A stretch of DNA of 64,000 nucleotides from UBA4416 sp036676295 (GTDB lineage: Bacteria; Bacteroidota; Bacteroidia; B-17B0; Aurantibacillaceae): assembly GCA_036676295.1 (NCBI GenBank), contig JAKFDE010000005.1, positions 1 through 64,000 of the forward strand, in the 5' to 3' direction. Shown here piece after piece: positions 19,357 through 28,072 of the stretch. Under the pieces are notes generated by a model that saw only the letters and a list, made by a program, of their open reading frames with translations, was not told the origin of the DNA and ran no database searches. Numbering within the stretch: the stretch's first letter is position 1; each line of letters starts with the position of its first letter. A program made the translations under genes and the position numbers.

Positions 19357-20697
19357 ATGAACATTACTAAGAAAGACATCAGTGCATTAAACGCAGAATT
19401 AAGTATAACCCTTGCTCCGGCAGATTATGAGACCAGAGTAACAGACGCTATTAAAAAAGTACAAAAACAAGCAGCAATGCCTGGTTTTAGAGCAGGAAAA
19501 GTGCCAGTAGGTTTAATTAAAAAACAATACGGCAAATCAATTTTAGTAGACGAGATCAATAAGATCTTAAACGATACTTTATATAACTATATCAACGAAA
19601 ACAAGATCGAGATCTTAGGAAATCCAATGCCTAAAGAAGACAGTATTGTTGATTTTGATAACCAAACTGAATGGACCTTTAACTACGAATTAGGTTTAAC
19701 CCCTCAATTTGATGTAAAATTAGATAACTCTCAAGCTTTTACTTACAACACCGTGAAGATTGATGACGAGTTAATAGAAAAATATTTAAAAGATGTAAAA
19801 CGTAACTATGGCAAGCCTTCTAACCCTGAAGTAGCTGAAGAAAAAGACGTATTATACATCGACATCGTTGAATTAGATGCTGATAACAACATCGTTGCCG
19901 GTGGTATTTTTAAATCAACCAGTATTGGAATTGATCGTTTAAAAAACGAAGCAGCTAAAGCTAAATTAGTTGGCGCTAAAAAAGAAGATAAAATCATTAT
20001 CAATGCTAACGAATTGTATGATTCAGCCGTTGATAAATCTATCTCATTAGGAATTGACAAAGAAGTTGCAGAAACATTTAACTCAAACTTACAATTAACT
20101 GTACGTAACATCGCTCGTATGGAAGATGCTGAATTAAATCAGGAATTATTTGATAAATTATACGGTGCCGGAACGATTACTACTGAAGCTGAATTCAGAG
20201 ATAAAATTAAATCTGAATTAGCGTTAATGTTTACTCAAGATACGGATCGTAAATTTGTTGAAACGGTTGAGAAAACTTTAGTAGAAAAATTAAACATTGC
20301 GTTACCGGATGATTTCTTAAAACGTTGGTTATTATCAGTTAATGAGAAACCAATTACTAAAGAGCAATTAGAAGCTGAATATCCTTCTTATGCAAGATCA
20401 ATGCAATGGAAATTGATCGAGAACAAGATCATTAAAAACAACAACATTGCAGTAACTGCTGATGAAGCTAAAGAAGAAGCAAAAGGTTACATTCGTTCGC
20501 AATTTGCCCGTTACGGACAAGCTCCTGATGAAGCAGAAGTGAGTAAGATAGCAGATTCTATATTACAAAAAGAACAAGAAGCTCAAAAAATATTTGAAGG
20601 CTTATACAGCAAAAAAGTATTAGATGTTTTAAAAACTAATTGCAAACTAGAAACAAAAGAAGTTAGCTACAACGAATTCTTCGGAATCTCTAACTAA
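19357..20697 (+). CDS. tig: Trigger factor
   Basis: The 446-residue ribosome-associated chaperone has the N-terminal ribosome-docking loop GFRAGKVP at residues 43-50. The middle region is much altered from the usual FKBP-like PPIase domain, as is common in Bacteroidota. The C-terminal arms are helical and rich in Glu and Lys. It binds nascent chains at the exit tunnel. Codon choice favours CGT for Arg, as in other highly expressed genes here. It has its own promoter and no ClpP/ClpX genes after it. Confidence 0.93.
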   Translation: MNITKKDISALNAELSITLAPADYETRVTDAIKKVQKQAAMPGFRAGKVPVGLIKKQYGKSILVDEINKILNDTLYNYINENKIEILGNPMPKEDSIVDFDNQTEWTFNYELGLTPQFDVKLDNSQAFTYNTVKIDDELIEKYLKDVKRNYGKPSNPEVAEEKDVLYIDIVELDADNNIVAGGIFKSTSIGIDRLKNEAAKAKLVGAKKEDKIIINANELYDSAVDKSISLGIDKEVAETFNSNLQLTVRNIARMEDAELNQELFDKLYGAGTITTEAEFRDKIKSELALMFTQDTDRKFVETVEKTLVEKLNIALPDDFLKRWLLSVNEKPITKEQLEAEYPSYARSMQWKLIENKIIKNNNIAVTADEAKEEAKGYIRSQFARYGQAPDEAEVSKIADSILQKEQEAQKIFEGLYSKKVLDVLKTNCKLETKEVSYNEFFGISN

Positions 20698-20772
20698 ATT
20701 TTATTTGCTAAAACTGTTTATTAATTACCATGGTAGTTTAATAAATTTTTAGTTACTTAGGTTTTTAAAACT

Positions 20773-21906
20773 ATGAAAGAAGTATTCATTACCCGTTCCG
20801 CAAAATTCTTACCTAACTCTCCCATTTCTAATGATGAAATGGAAGAGTACTTAGGTATGATCGATGGCGTTCCGTCAAAAGGGAAAGGACTTACTTTAAG
20901 AAATAATGGTATCAAAACAAGGTATTATTCGATCGATAAAAAAGGTAATTCAACACACAGTAATGCACAAATGACTGCCCTGGCAATTGAAAAATTGCTG
21001 GATTCAGAATTTACAAAAAACGATATTGAATTATTAGCTTGCGGCACAACTTCACCGGATAATTTATTGCCTTCGCATGCCGTTATGGTTCATGGCGAAT
21101 TAAACTGTTCTCCTATCGAATTAGTATCTCCATCAGGAGCTTGTTGCGCAAGTATGCAAGCTTTAAAATATGGTTATAATTCTATTTTAGCAGGAAGCAG
21201 TAATAATGCAATTTGCACAGGATCAGAAAAATTATCCTCTCTGATGCAAGCTGAACACTACGAAAAAGAAACAGAGCGTTTAGCTGAACTGGATAAACAT
21301 CCGATTATTTCGTTTGAAAAAGATTTTTTACGTTGGATGCTTTCTGATGGCGCGGGCGCTTTATTATTAGAAAACAAACCTCGCCAAACACCTTCCTTAA
21401 AAATTGAATGGTTAGAAATAAAATCATACGCTAATCAATTTGAAACCTGTATGTATGCCGGTTCTGATAAGAACGACGATGGCAGTACCAAAGGCTGGAA
21501 AGAATTTACATCAGAAGAATGGTTGGATAAATCTATTTTTGCATTCAAACAGGATGTAAAATTATTAGGTAAAGAAATTGTTCCAACCGGAACTAAATAC
21601 CTTAAAGAGATCTTAGACAAAAAAGGGTTTGATATAAACACGATCGATTACTTCTTACCACATTTATCATCTGAGTTTTTCAGAGGCAAAATTGCCGAAG
21701 AAATTTTAAAATACGACATTCAAATTCCTCAGGAGAAATGGTTCACTAACCTTACTTCTACAGGAAATATCGGTTCTGGCTCTATCTTTATTATGATAGA
21801 AGAATTAATGAATTCGGGTAAACTAAAAAAAGGACAAAAGATCCTGTTGATGGTTCCTGAAAGTGCCCGATTTACCTACGCTTACAGCTTGCTAACGGTT
21901 TGCTAA
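20773..21906 (+). CDS. Beta-ketoacyl-ACP synthase III-like condensing enzyme
   Basis: The 377-residue thiolase-fold protein keeps the full KAS III triad: C125 in GACCAS (C124 adjacent), H297 in FLPHLSS and N332 in TGNIGSG. It is longer than housekeeping FabH (about 320 residues) and resembles the DarB-type enzymes of dialkylresorcinol/flexirubin pathways. Housekeeping fatty acid initiation is less likely because of its neighbours, a DUF1702 gene and a BtrH-like gene. It starts 75 bases after tig, so it may be partly read through from that transcript. Confidence 0.8.
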   Translation: MKEVFITRSAKFLPNSPISNDEMEEYLGMIDGVPSKGKGLTLRNNGIKTRYYSIDKKGNSTHSNAQMTALAIEKLLDSEFTKNDIELLACGTTSPDNLLPSHAVMVHGELNCSPIELVSPSGACCASMQALKYGYNSILAGSSNNAICTGSEKLSSLMQAEHYEKETERLAELDKHPIISFEKDFLRWMLSDGAGALLLENKPRQTPSLKIEWLEIKSYANQFETCMYAGSDKNDDGSTKGWKEFTSEEWLDKSIFAFKQDVKLLGKEIVPTGTKYLKEILDKKGFDINTIDYFLPHLSSEFFRGKIAEEILKYDIQIPQEKWFTNLTSTGNIGSGSIFIMIEELMNSGKLKKGQKILLMVPESARFTYAYSLLTVC

Positions 21907-21933
21907 TCATCACAAGTGTTAATAATACACAAC

Positions 21934-22800
21934 ATGGATTGTGAAAAAGAGATCTCCTTCAGAATAGAAAAAATAAAAACTATTTTTCAAACAGCTACAG
22001 ACATTAGTACTGCTGAAAAAAATTTAGATACTCTGATCGATCACCTCGAAACTACAGATTCAGAATTTCGTTCCATTGCATACGAAGGCGCATCAATGGC
22101 CATTGCACAACTGGATATTGAAAAAAATAATACACTTAGTGTTTGGCATACCTTTAATGAAAGAGCCGGTGCACATGCAGCGCAAACACATGCAGGATTA
22201 GGATGGGCCATTGCTCAACAAAATCGTTCAGCCTTGCCCTTTCTTGAAACACTATCTCCTCTTTTACGTTTCAGGGTTTTAGATGGCTATGGCTATTATG
22301 AGGGTATCTTCAGACAAAGACAAAGCATTAAAAATCAAAGATCACCTGAAGCATTTGATAGTAAAATGCTTCAGGCTTATGATCAGGGAATAGGACGAAG
22401 TTTGTGGTATACCAGTAAAGGAAATGTAGAAAAACTTGAAGCTATGATTGCGGTTTTTCCGCCTGATCGCCATGCTGCTTTATGGTTAGGAATAGGTGTT
22501 GCTTGTGCTTATGTAGGAGGATGTGATGAAAATTTATTAAGATCCCTTTTATTCGCTTCTCAAAAACACAAAGTTCAATTAGCTACAGGAGCTGCCTTAG
22601 CTGCCAAAGCTCGCGTACAAGCCAATGCTATTAATAATGATATTGAATTAGCCTGTCGCACCTGGTGCAATATATCTGCACAAGAAGCCATGTTACTTAC
22701 TATTGAAGCCGAGCCTTCTTCTTCTCTAAATTCAAATGATAGTTATGCCTTATGGCTTTCGCAAATAGAACAAAAATTAACTGTTTTCTCGTTATTGTAA
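21934..22800 (+). CDS. DUF1702-like protein
   Basis: The 288-residue soluble protein matches DUF1702 by its DGYGYYEGIFRQR segment, the GIGRSLWYTSKGN segment, and the FPPDRHAALWLGIGVACAYVGG stretch. Members occur in polyketide and enediyne clusters, and their role is not settled to my knowledge. The chosen ATG 21934 begins with MDCEKE; the earlier GTG at 21916 adds six residues and is less likely. It starts 27 bases after the KAS III gene, in the same direction. No signal peptide or membrane segment is visible. Confidence 0.7.
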   Translation: MDCEKEISFRIEKIKTIFQTATDISTAEKNLDTLIDHLETTDSEFRSIAYEGASMAIAQLDIEKNNTLSVWHTFNERAGAHAAQTHAGLGWAIAQQNRSALPFLETLSPLLRFRVLDGYGYYEGIFRQRQSIKNQRSPEAFDSKMLQAYDQGIGRSLWYTSKGNVEKLEAMIAVFPPDRHAALWLGIGVACAYVGGCDENLLRSLLFASQKHKVQLATGAALAAKARVQANAINNDIELACRTWCNISAQEAMLLTIEAEPSSSLNSNDSYALWLSQIEQKLTVFSLL

Positions 22801-22813
22801 ATAAATCATACCA

Positions 22814-23212
22814 ATGAAAAAAGAAAACCTTCCACAAGATAAATCGGCATTAGAAAAACTAACTCGCGAGTTATGTTATGTGAAAAATGAAGATGGAAAA
22901 TATACTACCGGACTTAGTACCGGCTGGGATGTTAAAAAAGATGCGTTAGATAACGCGTGGGAAGATATTAATGAGCGTGTGAAAAATGCTGCAGAATTAG
23001 TAAAACGTGGTGAAATGAGCCCTGTTTACTACTTTATGGAAAAAAATTTAATGGACTTGACTTTAGTAGCAAGCTATACAGGCTTTTGGAAATTTACCAT
23101 CAAACGACATTTTAAACCCGAAGTATTTAAACGTTTGAACGACAAAAAATTAAACATCTATGCAAAAGCGTTTGGCATAGGTGTTATTGAACTTATAAAT
23201 TTTAAAGGATAA
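22814..23212 (+). CDS. Conserved small hypothetical protein of the KAS III/BtrH module
   Basis: This 132-residue protein is charged, soluble and helix-rich. I recognise no domain. The sequence has a conserved-looking YYFMEKNLMDLTLVA stretch and a C-terminal hydrophobic patch. It starts 13 bases after the DUF1702 gene, and its stop lies 6 bases before the BtrH-like gene. So it is almost certainly co-transcribed and probably works with them. Confidence 0.6.
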   Translation: MKKENLPQDKSALEKLTRELCYVKNEDGKYTTGLSTGWDVKKDALDNAWEDINERVKNAAELVKRGEMSPVYYFMEKNLMDLTLVASYTGFWKFTIKRHFKPEVFKRLNDKKLNIYAKAFGIGVIELINFKG

Positions 23213-23218
23213 TATAAA

Positions 23219-24232
23219 TTGGAGAAAAAATTTCAACATATTCAAGCTGCTCACTGTGAAAACGGCGTTGCTTCCAGTTTATTAAAATACCACGGCCTGG
23301 ATTTTATGACCGAACCCTTAGTGTTTGGTTTGGGGTCTGGTATATTTTATTTACATATTCCTATTTTACAAATTAACGGTGGCCCCGCTATTGCTTTTCG
23401 TGGTATGCCGGGCGCTATTTTTAGTAAGGCAAGTAAATTATTAGGAGTAAAAGTTAATCGCAAAAAATTCAGTAATGAAAAAGATGCTTATGATTATCTG
23501 AACAAACAAATAGAAATAGGAAATCCGGTTGGCTGCCAGGTAGGTGTTTTTAATTTACCTTATTTTCCAACCGAATACCGTTTTCACTTTAACGCACACA
23601 ATATTGTTGTTTACGGAAAAGAAAATGGAAACTATTTGGTGAGCGATCCGGTTATGGAAACTGTGACAACTCTTTCAGAAGAGGACATGATCAAAGTGCG
23701 TTTTGCAAAAGGACCCTTGGCTCCAAAAGGTCATGTTTATTATCCTGAAAATGTAAAACCAATCTCAAAAGAACATTTACAAAAAGCGATTACCAAAGCT
23801 ATTAAACGAACTACTATTGAAATGTTAAGTCTTCCGGGACCAATTGTAGGTGTTGATGGCATTAATTATACCGCACGACAAATTCGTAAGTGGAGAGAAA
23901 AATTAGGCCCACGTAAAGCAGGATTGTACTTAGGTCAAATTGTTCGTATGCAAGAAGAAATTGGCACAGGTGGCGGTGGCTTTCGTTTTTTATACGCAGC
24001 TTTTTTAGAACAAGCCAGTGATATTATGAGTAATGATAAACTTATAAAAATATCGGATGAGTTTACCAAAGCCGGTGATATGTGGCGTAATAGTGCTATT
24101 CACATGGGGCGTATTTACAAAGGCCGATTAAACGAGCAAAAAGACTTTGAAGAAAGCGCCCGACTGTTAGATGAAATTGCTGAAGTAGAACGCGCGGCTT
24201 TTAAAGAATTGCGTAAACTGAAATTGATTTAA
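23219..24232 (+). CDS. BtrH N-terminal domain protein with DUF4872-like C-terminal half
   Basis: The 337-residue protein starts with a papain-like acyltransferase-type domain: a cysteine at 13 in AAHCENG, then a beta-rich core including CQVGVFNLPYF, HFNAHNIVVYG (a His) and LVSDPVM (an Asp). BtrH in butirosin synthesis transfers an acyl group from an ACP, so acyl transfer is a reasonable guess. The C-terminal half is helical and DUF4872-like. The start is TTG 23219; the next in-frame ATG (codon 30) would lose the cysteine. A terminator follows. It is the last gene of the KAS III module. Confidence 0.72.
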   Translation: MEKKFQHIQAAHCENGVASSLLKYHGLDFMTEPLVFGLGSGIFYLHIPILQINGGPAIAFRGMPGAIFSKASKLLGVKVNRKKFSNEKDAYDYLNKQIEIGNPVGCQVGVFNLPYFPTEYRFHFNAHNIVVYGKENGNYLVSDPVMETVTTLSEEDMIKVRFAKGPLAPKGHVYYPENVKPISKEHLQKAITKAIKRTTIEMLSLPGPIVGVDGINYTARQIRKWREKLGPRKAGLYLGQIVRMQEEIGTGGGGFRFLYAAFLEQASDIMSNDKLIKISDEFTKAGDMWRNSAIHMGRIYKGRLNEQKDFEESARLLDEIAEVERAAFKELRKLKLI

Positions 24233-24270
24233 ATATAAAACACTTCTTAAATCAAAAGAAAGTATAAATA

Positions 24271-24300
24271 AAAAGCGTCCACTAATTGGTAGACGCTTTT
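24271..24300. terminator. Bidirectional terminator between the BtrH-like gene and rng
   Basis: AAAAGCGTC and GACGCTTTT form a perfect 9-base stem with a 12-base loop, flanked by A-runs on the left and T-runs on the right. It ends the convergent plus- and minus-strand genes. Confidence 0.85.
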
Positions 24301-24323
24301 TATTTTAAAATTTATGATGAAAA

Positions 24324-25880
24324 TTAAATCACAATTTCATCCATGTCTTTATTAAAGAAATGGTATTCCATAAAAGAATAACTGTCTGAGCTGATGATCT
24401 TGATCCATTGCTTATGTTCAAAATACCATTTCCATTGCTTACTGCGTAAAAACCCTTTTTGTTTTAAGAATCCTAAAATATAAGGATGAACGCATAACGT
24501 AATATTTTTTGAAGATTGCTCTCTGATAATAAAGCGCACAGCATTTTCAATTTGCTCAACAAATAAAATACTTGGTTGCACTTTACCACTGCCATTACAG
24601 CTAGGGCAAGTTTCTAAAACCTCAACATTTACTTCAGGACGTAAACGCTGACGAGTAATTTGAATTAACCCGAACTTACTTGGAGGCAATATATTATGTC
24701 TTGCTCTATCCGATTTCATTTCTTCTTTCAATTTATCAAAAAGAAGTTTTCTGTTTTCCGGATTATGTAAGTCAATAAAATCAATCACAATAATACCACC
24801 CATATCACGTAAACGTAACTGGCGAGCAACTTCAACAGCCGCTTCTAAGTTTACTTCTAGGGCGTTTTCTTCTTGTGATTTATCACTTTTAGCTCGGTTT
24901 CCGCTATTTACGTCAAATACGTGTAAAGCTTCGGTATGTTCAACAACTAAGTAAGCTCCGCTTTTCATAAACACTGTTTTCCCAAACAATGATTTGATCT
25001 GACGGTCAATTCCAAAATTATCAAAAATAGGAACCTTGCCTGTATAGTGTTTTAAAATCTCAACTTTATCCGGGGAGATCGTTTTGATGTATGATTTTAG
25101 ATCATCATACACTCTTTCGCTATTTACATGAATTGCGTTAAAGGATGCATTTAAAAAATCTCTTAAAATAGCATTGGTTCTATCAACTTCACCAAGCAAA
25201 CGAAACGGAGGCTCTGCTGTTTGTAAAGCTTTAAAGCAAGTGTCCCATTTAGAAACCAGATCCGCTAAATCGCCTTCAATATCAGAAACTGATTTACCTT
25301 CAGCAACTGTTCTGATGATCACTCCGAAATTTTTAGGCTTAATGCTATGCATTAATTCTTTTAATCTGCTTTTTTCTTCGCTACTTCTGATCTTTGACGA
25401 TACAGAAATTTTATCAGAAAAAGGGATCAACACAATATAACGACCCGCAATTGAAATCTCCGTTGTAATTCTTGGGCCTTTAGAAGAAATAGGTTCTTTT
25501 GCTACCTGAACAAGCACATATTGTCCCGGTTTAACAGCATCATTAATTTTACCGTCCTTGTTAATGTCCGGTTCGTTTTTAAAATACATTAAATTGCTAA
25601 CGTTCTGCTTTCCGCCACGAACGGCATCAACGTATTTAATCAACGAATTGGCCTGTGGGCCCAAATCTAAGTAATGCAAAAATGCATCTTTGTCGTATCC
25701 TACATCTACAAAAGCAGCGTTAAGTCCGGTCATGACCTTTTTAACTCTCCCCAGGTAGATATCGCCTACCGAAAATTTTATGTTGTTTTTTTCCTTATGT
25801 AGTTCTATTAATCGTTTGTCGTTTAATAAACCTATAACAACTTCGTTAGGCGTGGAGTTAATTACTAATTCTACATTCAC
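24324..25880 (-). CDS. rng: Ribonuclease E/G family endoribonuclease
   Basis: The 518-residue enzyme has an S1-like RNA-binding domain (about 38-130) and a DNase I-like catalytic region with D323 in VFDVNSG and D367 in VIDFID, equivalent to the metal-binding aspartates of RNase E. CPSCNGSG (C425, C428) is the zinc link for dimerisation. It lacks the long disordered degradosome scaffold of E. coli RNase E. The start is GTG (25880). A long upstream hairpin (25969-26007) and the small ribosomal protein gene sit before it on the same strand. Confidence 0.93.
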   Translation of the reverse strand: MNVELVINSTPNEVVIGLLNDKRLIELHKEKNNIKFSVGDIYLGRVKKVMTGLNAAFVDVGYDKDAFLHYLDLGPQANSLIKYVDAVRGGKQNVSNLMYFKNEPDINKDGKINDAVKPGQYVLVQVAKEPISSKGPRITTEISIAGRYIVLIPFSDKISVSSKIRSSEEKSRLKELMHSIKPKNFGVIIRTVAEGKSVSDIEGDLADLVSKWDTCFKALQTAEPPFRLLGEVDRTNAILRDFLNASFNAIHVNSERVYDDLKSYIKTISPDKVEILKHYTGKVPIFDNFGIDRQIKSLFGKTVFMKSGAYLVVEHTEALHVFDVNSGNRAKSDKSQEENALEVNLEAAVEVARQLRLRDMGGIIVIDFIDLHNPENRKLLFDKLKEEMKSDRARHNILPPSKFGLIQITRQRLRPEVNVEVLETCPSCNGSGKVQPSILFVEQIENAVRFIIREQSSKNITLCVHPYILGFLKQKGFLRSKQWKWYFEHKQWIKIISSDSYSFMEYHFFNKDMDEIVI

Positions 25881-25968
25881 GCTCTAAATATTTTTAATTT
25901 ATATAATTTGTAACTGTTGCGCACGAAAAAGCACGTAGCTTTTACCAAAAACAACAATGTACACAAAC

Positions 25969-26007
25969 AACACAAACGGAATAGATGTACATCCTCCCGT
26001 TTGTGTT
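25969..26007 (-). ncRNA. Hairpin in the leader of rng
   Basis: AACACAAACGG (25969-25979) and CCGTTTGTGTT (25997-26007) are perfect 11-base arms. The loop contains the palindrome GATGTACATC (25984-25993). On the minus strand it lies about 90 bases before the rng start and 31 bases after the small ribosomal protein gene. It may be a terminator with poor T-run, or a target for RNase G autoregulation. Confidence 0.5.
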
Positions 26008-26037
26008 TAATTCTTGTAAAAAATTAGTCGAAACTAA

Positions 26038-26127
26038 TTATTTTTTCTTATGACGATTCTTTCTTAAACGCTTTTTACGTTTGTGAGTCGCCATTTTATG
26101 TCTTTTTCTTTTCTTTCCGCTTGGCAT
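26038..26127 (-). CDS. AURKAIP1/COX24-type small ribosomal protein
   Basis: This 29-residue Lys/Arg/His-rich protein reads MPSGKKRKRHKMATHKRKK and continues with a basic tail, then TAA. Bacteroidota genomes carry a near-identical short protein of the AURKAIP1/COX24 family, homologous to the C-terminus of mitochondrial ribosomal protein mS38. It therefore probably belongs to the ribosome. The ATG at 26127 is the only good start. It sits between the TPR protein gene and rng on the same strand. Confidence 0.8.
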   Translation of the reverse strand: MPSGKKRKRHKMATHKRKKRLRKNRHKKK

Positions 26128-26162
26128 AATCCTTAGGTTTTAAAAAATTTATATTAGGTTAT

Positions 26163-26984
26163 TTATTTACTTCTTAATTGTTCAATATATTTTAATACTT
26201 CTTGCTTTGCCATAGCATCTTGCGTTAGCTCGGCATATTTTTGCAACATGTCAATCGTTTTCTCTTTATTATTTTGTTGCTCGTAAGCATCTGCTAAATG
26301 CAAATAGGCTTCAATATATAAAGGATCTATTTTTAATACATTTTCAAAACGTTTAATTGCTTTATCCCACTGGCCTGATTTGACACTAAAAAACGCAAAA
26401 CTCAATTGCAGTTTAACATTGTTACTATCTGTTTTTTCAACTTCTCTTAACAAGCTAATCCCTTTCATTGGATCTGGACTACCCTCTACATAACAAGCTG
26501 CTAACTGAATTTTCGCGTCAATGTTTTTAGGGTCTTTTTCTAGAGCTTTCTCATAACAACGAACAGCGCTTTGGTATAAAGCAGGAACTTCTTCATTATC
26601 TTTTATAAAACGAACAGCGTAATAATAACGATCGCCTGCTTTATTGTAAGCTGCGGAAGTTTGTTGTCTGTCTGCCATCTTTTCTACGTAATACGCAGCA
26701 AAATCAGGTCGCTTTAGTTTATCCCAAAACAATACTAAAGGCACAAAAGCCGTGTCTGTTTTGGTGTTTGCAGCAAGCGACAGTAAATTATCGTGAGCTG
26801 TTTTTTCTTCCGGCTTCAATGATTTGAGTGCCATTTTTAAAAATGGCTCAACGTTTGCTTCTTGTCGATGTTCCGTTTTTTGAACAGGTTCAACTGTTTG
26901 CTTTGTTGGTGCAAGAAATAAAAGAACGAATAAAACAACAGCTATTGCTATTAAACCAATCTGTGTTTTACGTGCTAGTGTCAT
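26163..26984 (-). CDS. Membrane-anchored TPR protein
   Basis: The 273-residue protein has one N-terminal membrane helix (about 8-27), a Gln/Glu-rich linker, then four or more TPR units up to the C-terminus (for example, the ALEKDPKNIDAKIQLAACY and VLKIDPLYIEAYLHLADAY repeats). It probably works as a periplasmic scaffold; no partner can be named. Its ATG overlaps the stop codon of the HU-like gene (ATGA), so the two are translationally coupled. Confidence 0.8.
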   Translation of the reverse strand: MTLARKTQIGLIAIAVVLFVLLFLAPTKQTVEPVQKTEHRQEANVEPFLKMALKSLKPEEKTAHDNLLSLAANTKTDTAFVPLVLFWDKLKRPDFAAYYVEKMADRQQTSAAYNKAGDRYYYAVRFIKDNEEVPALYQSAVRCYEKALEKDPKNIDAKIQLAACYVEGSPDPMKGISLLREVEKTDSNNVKLQLSFAFFSVKSGQWDKAIKRFENVLKIDPLYIEAYLHLADAYEQQNNKEKTIDMLQKYAELTQDAMAKQEVLKYIEQLRSK

Positions 26985-27298
26985 TCAACTTGTTTATTAT
27001 CTAATGGCTCAGCCACTTTTACATTACGTTTAACTCTTTCTGAAAATGTTTTCGCAGGTTTAAATGCCGGAATAAAATGTGCCGGAATAATCACTGTGGT
27101 ATTTTTAGAAATATTACGCCCTACTTTTTCGGCACGTTTTTTAACAACAAAGGTTCCAAATCCTCTTAAGTACACATTTTTCCCCTCAGTCATAGATGTG
27201 CGAATAGATTTCATGAAGGCCTCTACGGTAGTTTGAACAACTATCTTCTCAATACCTGTTTTTTCTGAAATCTCGTTTACTATATCTGCTTTAGTCAT
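26981..27298 (-). CDS. HU/IHF family DNA-binding protein
   Basis: The 105-residue protein has the two N-terminal helices of the HU/IHF fold (KADIVNEISEKTG), the GRNISKNTT DNA-binding beta-arm region with a Pro-containing turn (IPAHFIPAFKP), and the FKPAKTFSERV C-terminus. It likely bends or compacts DNA. It heads a minus-strand operon with the TPR gene, the tiny ribosomal protein gene and probably rng. A -33/-7 promoter lies 47 bases upstream. Confidence 0.93.
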   Translation of the reverse strand: MTKADIVNEISEKTGIEKIVVQTTVEAFMKSIRTSMTEGKNVYLRGFGTFVVKKRAEKVGRNISKNTTVIIPAHFIPAFKPAKTFSERVKRNVKVAEPLDNKQVE

Positions 27299-27344
27299 TT
27301 ACAAAATATTTATAATCAGCGATTTAAAATTAAAAATCGGGCTG

Positions 27345-27372
27345 CAAAGATACTGTTTTTATTGAAAATCAA
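27345..27372 (-). promoter_or_regulatory. Promoter of the HU-like operon
   Basis: On the minus strand TTG (complement of 27370-27372) and TATCTTTG (27352-27345) are 17 bases apart, close to the phylum consensus. The start codon is about 47 bases downstream of the -7 element. Confidence 0.5.
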
Positions 27373-27434
27373 AAATTATAAACCTTTTTTTTGGGAAAAA
27401 TAGATGTATAACTCAATTTTTAACGTTTAGGCAT

Positions 27435-27465
27435 AAAAAAACCCGTCCGATGGATGCGAACGGGT
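27435..27465 (-). terminator. Terminator of the 149-residue secreted protein gene
   Basis: On the minus strand ACCCGTTCG and CGGACGGGT pair around the loop (27441-27465), followed by a run of seven T (27440-27434). A weaker signal exists on the other strand. Confidence 0.8.
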
Positions 27466-27484
27466 AGATTTTTATGATCAAGTC

Positions 27485-27934
27485 CTAATCATCTGTTGGC
27501 TCAGGGGCTTTTTTAAATGCGGCTTTTTTAGGTTTAACTTTTTTAGGCCAAAGTACATTAATTAATTCATTATGCACCGTGATCATGGATTCGCTGATTC
27601 CATTAATAATATCGACATCTTTATTAGAATTTCCTTTCCAGCTGCGTTTTACTTCTTCAAAAGTTCCATCTTCGCGAGTAATATAACATTTCATTAATTT
27701 TTTCCCCATAACTTCTGCTTTACCGCTATAGCAAGTAGCTTTAGCGCCAACACGCGAAGTAATAATAACATCCGTGTATACACCATCCGTTACTTCATCT
27801 GCGCCACGTTCATCAAACTTAATAGACCATTTATTATAACAGTTCAACTCTTTAGTATCATCTGTTTGAGAAAACAATGAGCTTGATGAAATTGTTATTG
27901 CCAAGGCAAGTAGTAATTTTTTAGTCATGGGCAT
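27485..27934 (-). CDS. Small secreted hypothetical protein
   Basis: The 149-residue protein has a signal peptide (about 1-22, cut near SLFSQ). A soluble domain of beta strands follows, with two cysteines (C33, C59) that could bridge, and a basic tail rich in Lys. I recognise no domain. Two ATG codons, 27934 and 27928, are nearly equal as starts; MTKK gives the cleaner signal. It has its own promoter and terminator, so it is a single-gene unit. Confidence 0.65.
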   Translation of the reverse strand: MPMTKKLLLALAITISSSSLFSQTDDTKELNCYNKWSIKFDERGADEVTDGVYTDVIITSRVGAKATCYSGKAEVMGKKLMKCYITREDGTFEEVKRSWKGNSNKDVDIINGISESMITVHNELINVLWPKKVKPKKAAFKKAPEPTDD

Positions 27935-27974
27935 TTTTTTAGAGTTATAAATATACAGTTTATGAAATAAGATG

Positions 27975-28002
27975 CAAATATATTCTGTCGATTATTTTAC
28001 AA
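27975..28002 (-). promoter_or_regulatory. Promoter of the 149-residue secreted protein
   Basis: On the minus strand TTG (28002-28000), a 17-base spacer and TATATTTG (27982-27975) match the Bacteroidota consensus, about 41 bases before the start codon. Confidence 0.6.
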
Positions 28003-28048
28003 ATAAAAACAATTATTTATTCTATTTCACAATGCAAAACTAAATAAT

Positions 28049-28072
28049 ATTAATCATATAAATATGATTAAT
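28049..28072. promoter_or_regulatory. Perfect palindrome upstream of yifB
   Basis: ATTAATCATAT (28049-28059) and ATATGATTAAT (28062-28072) are perfect 11-base arms around AA. It is AT-only except for one C and one G. It lies 82 bases before the chosen yifB start and may be an operator. Confidence 0.5.

Noticed and set aside
20697..20772. Terminator after trigger factor
   Set aside because: The inverted TTAATTACCATGG-type sequence is A/T-rich with no clear stem and T-run; read-through into the KAS III gene cannot be excluded.
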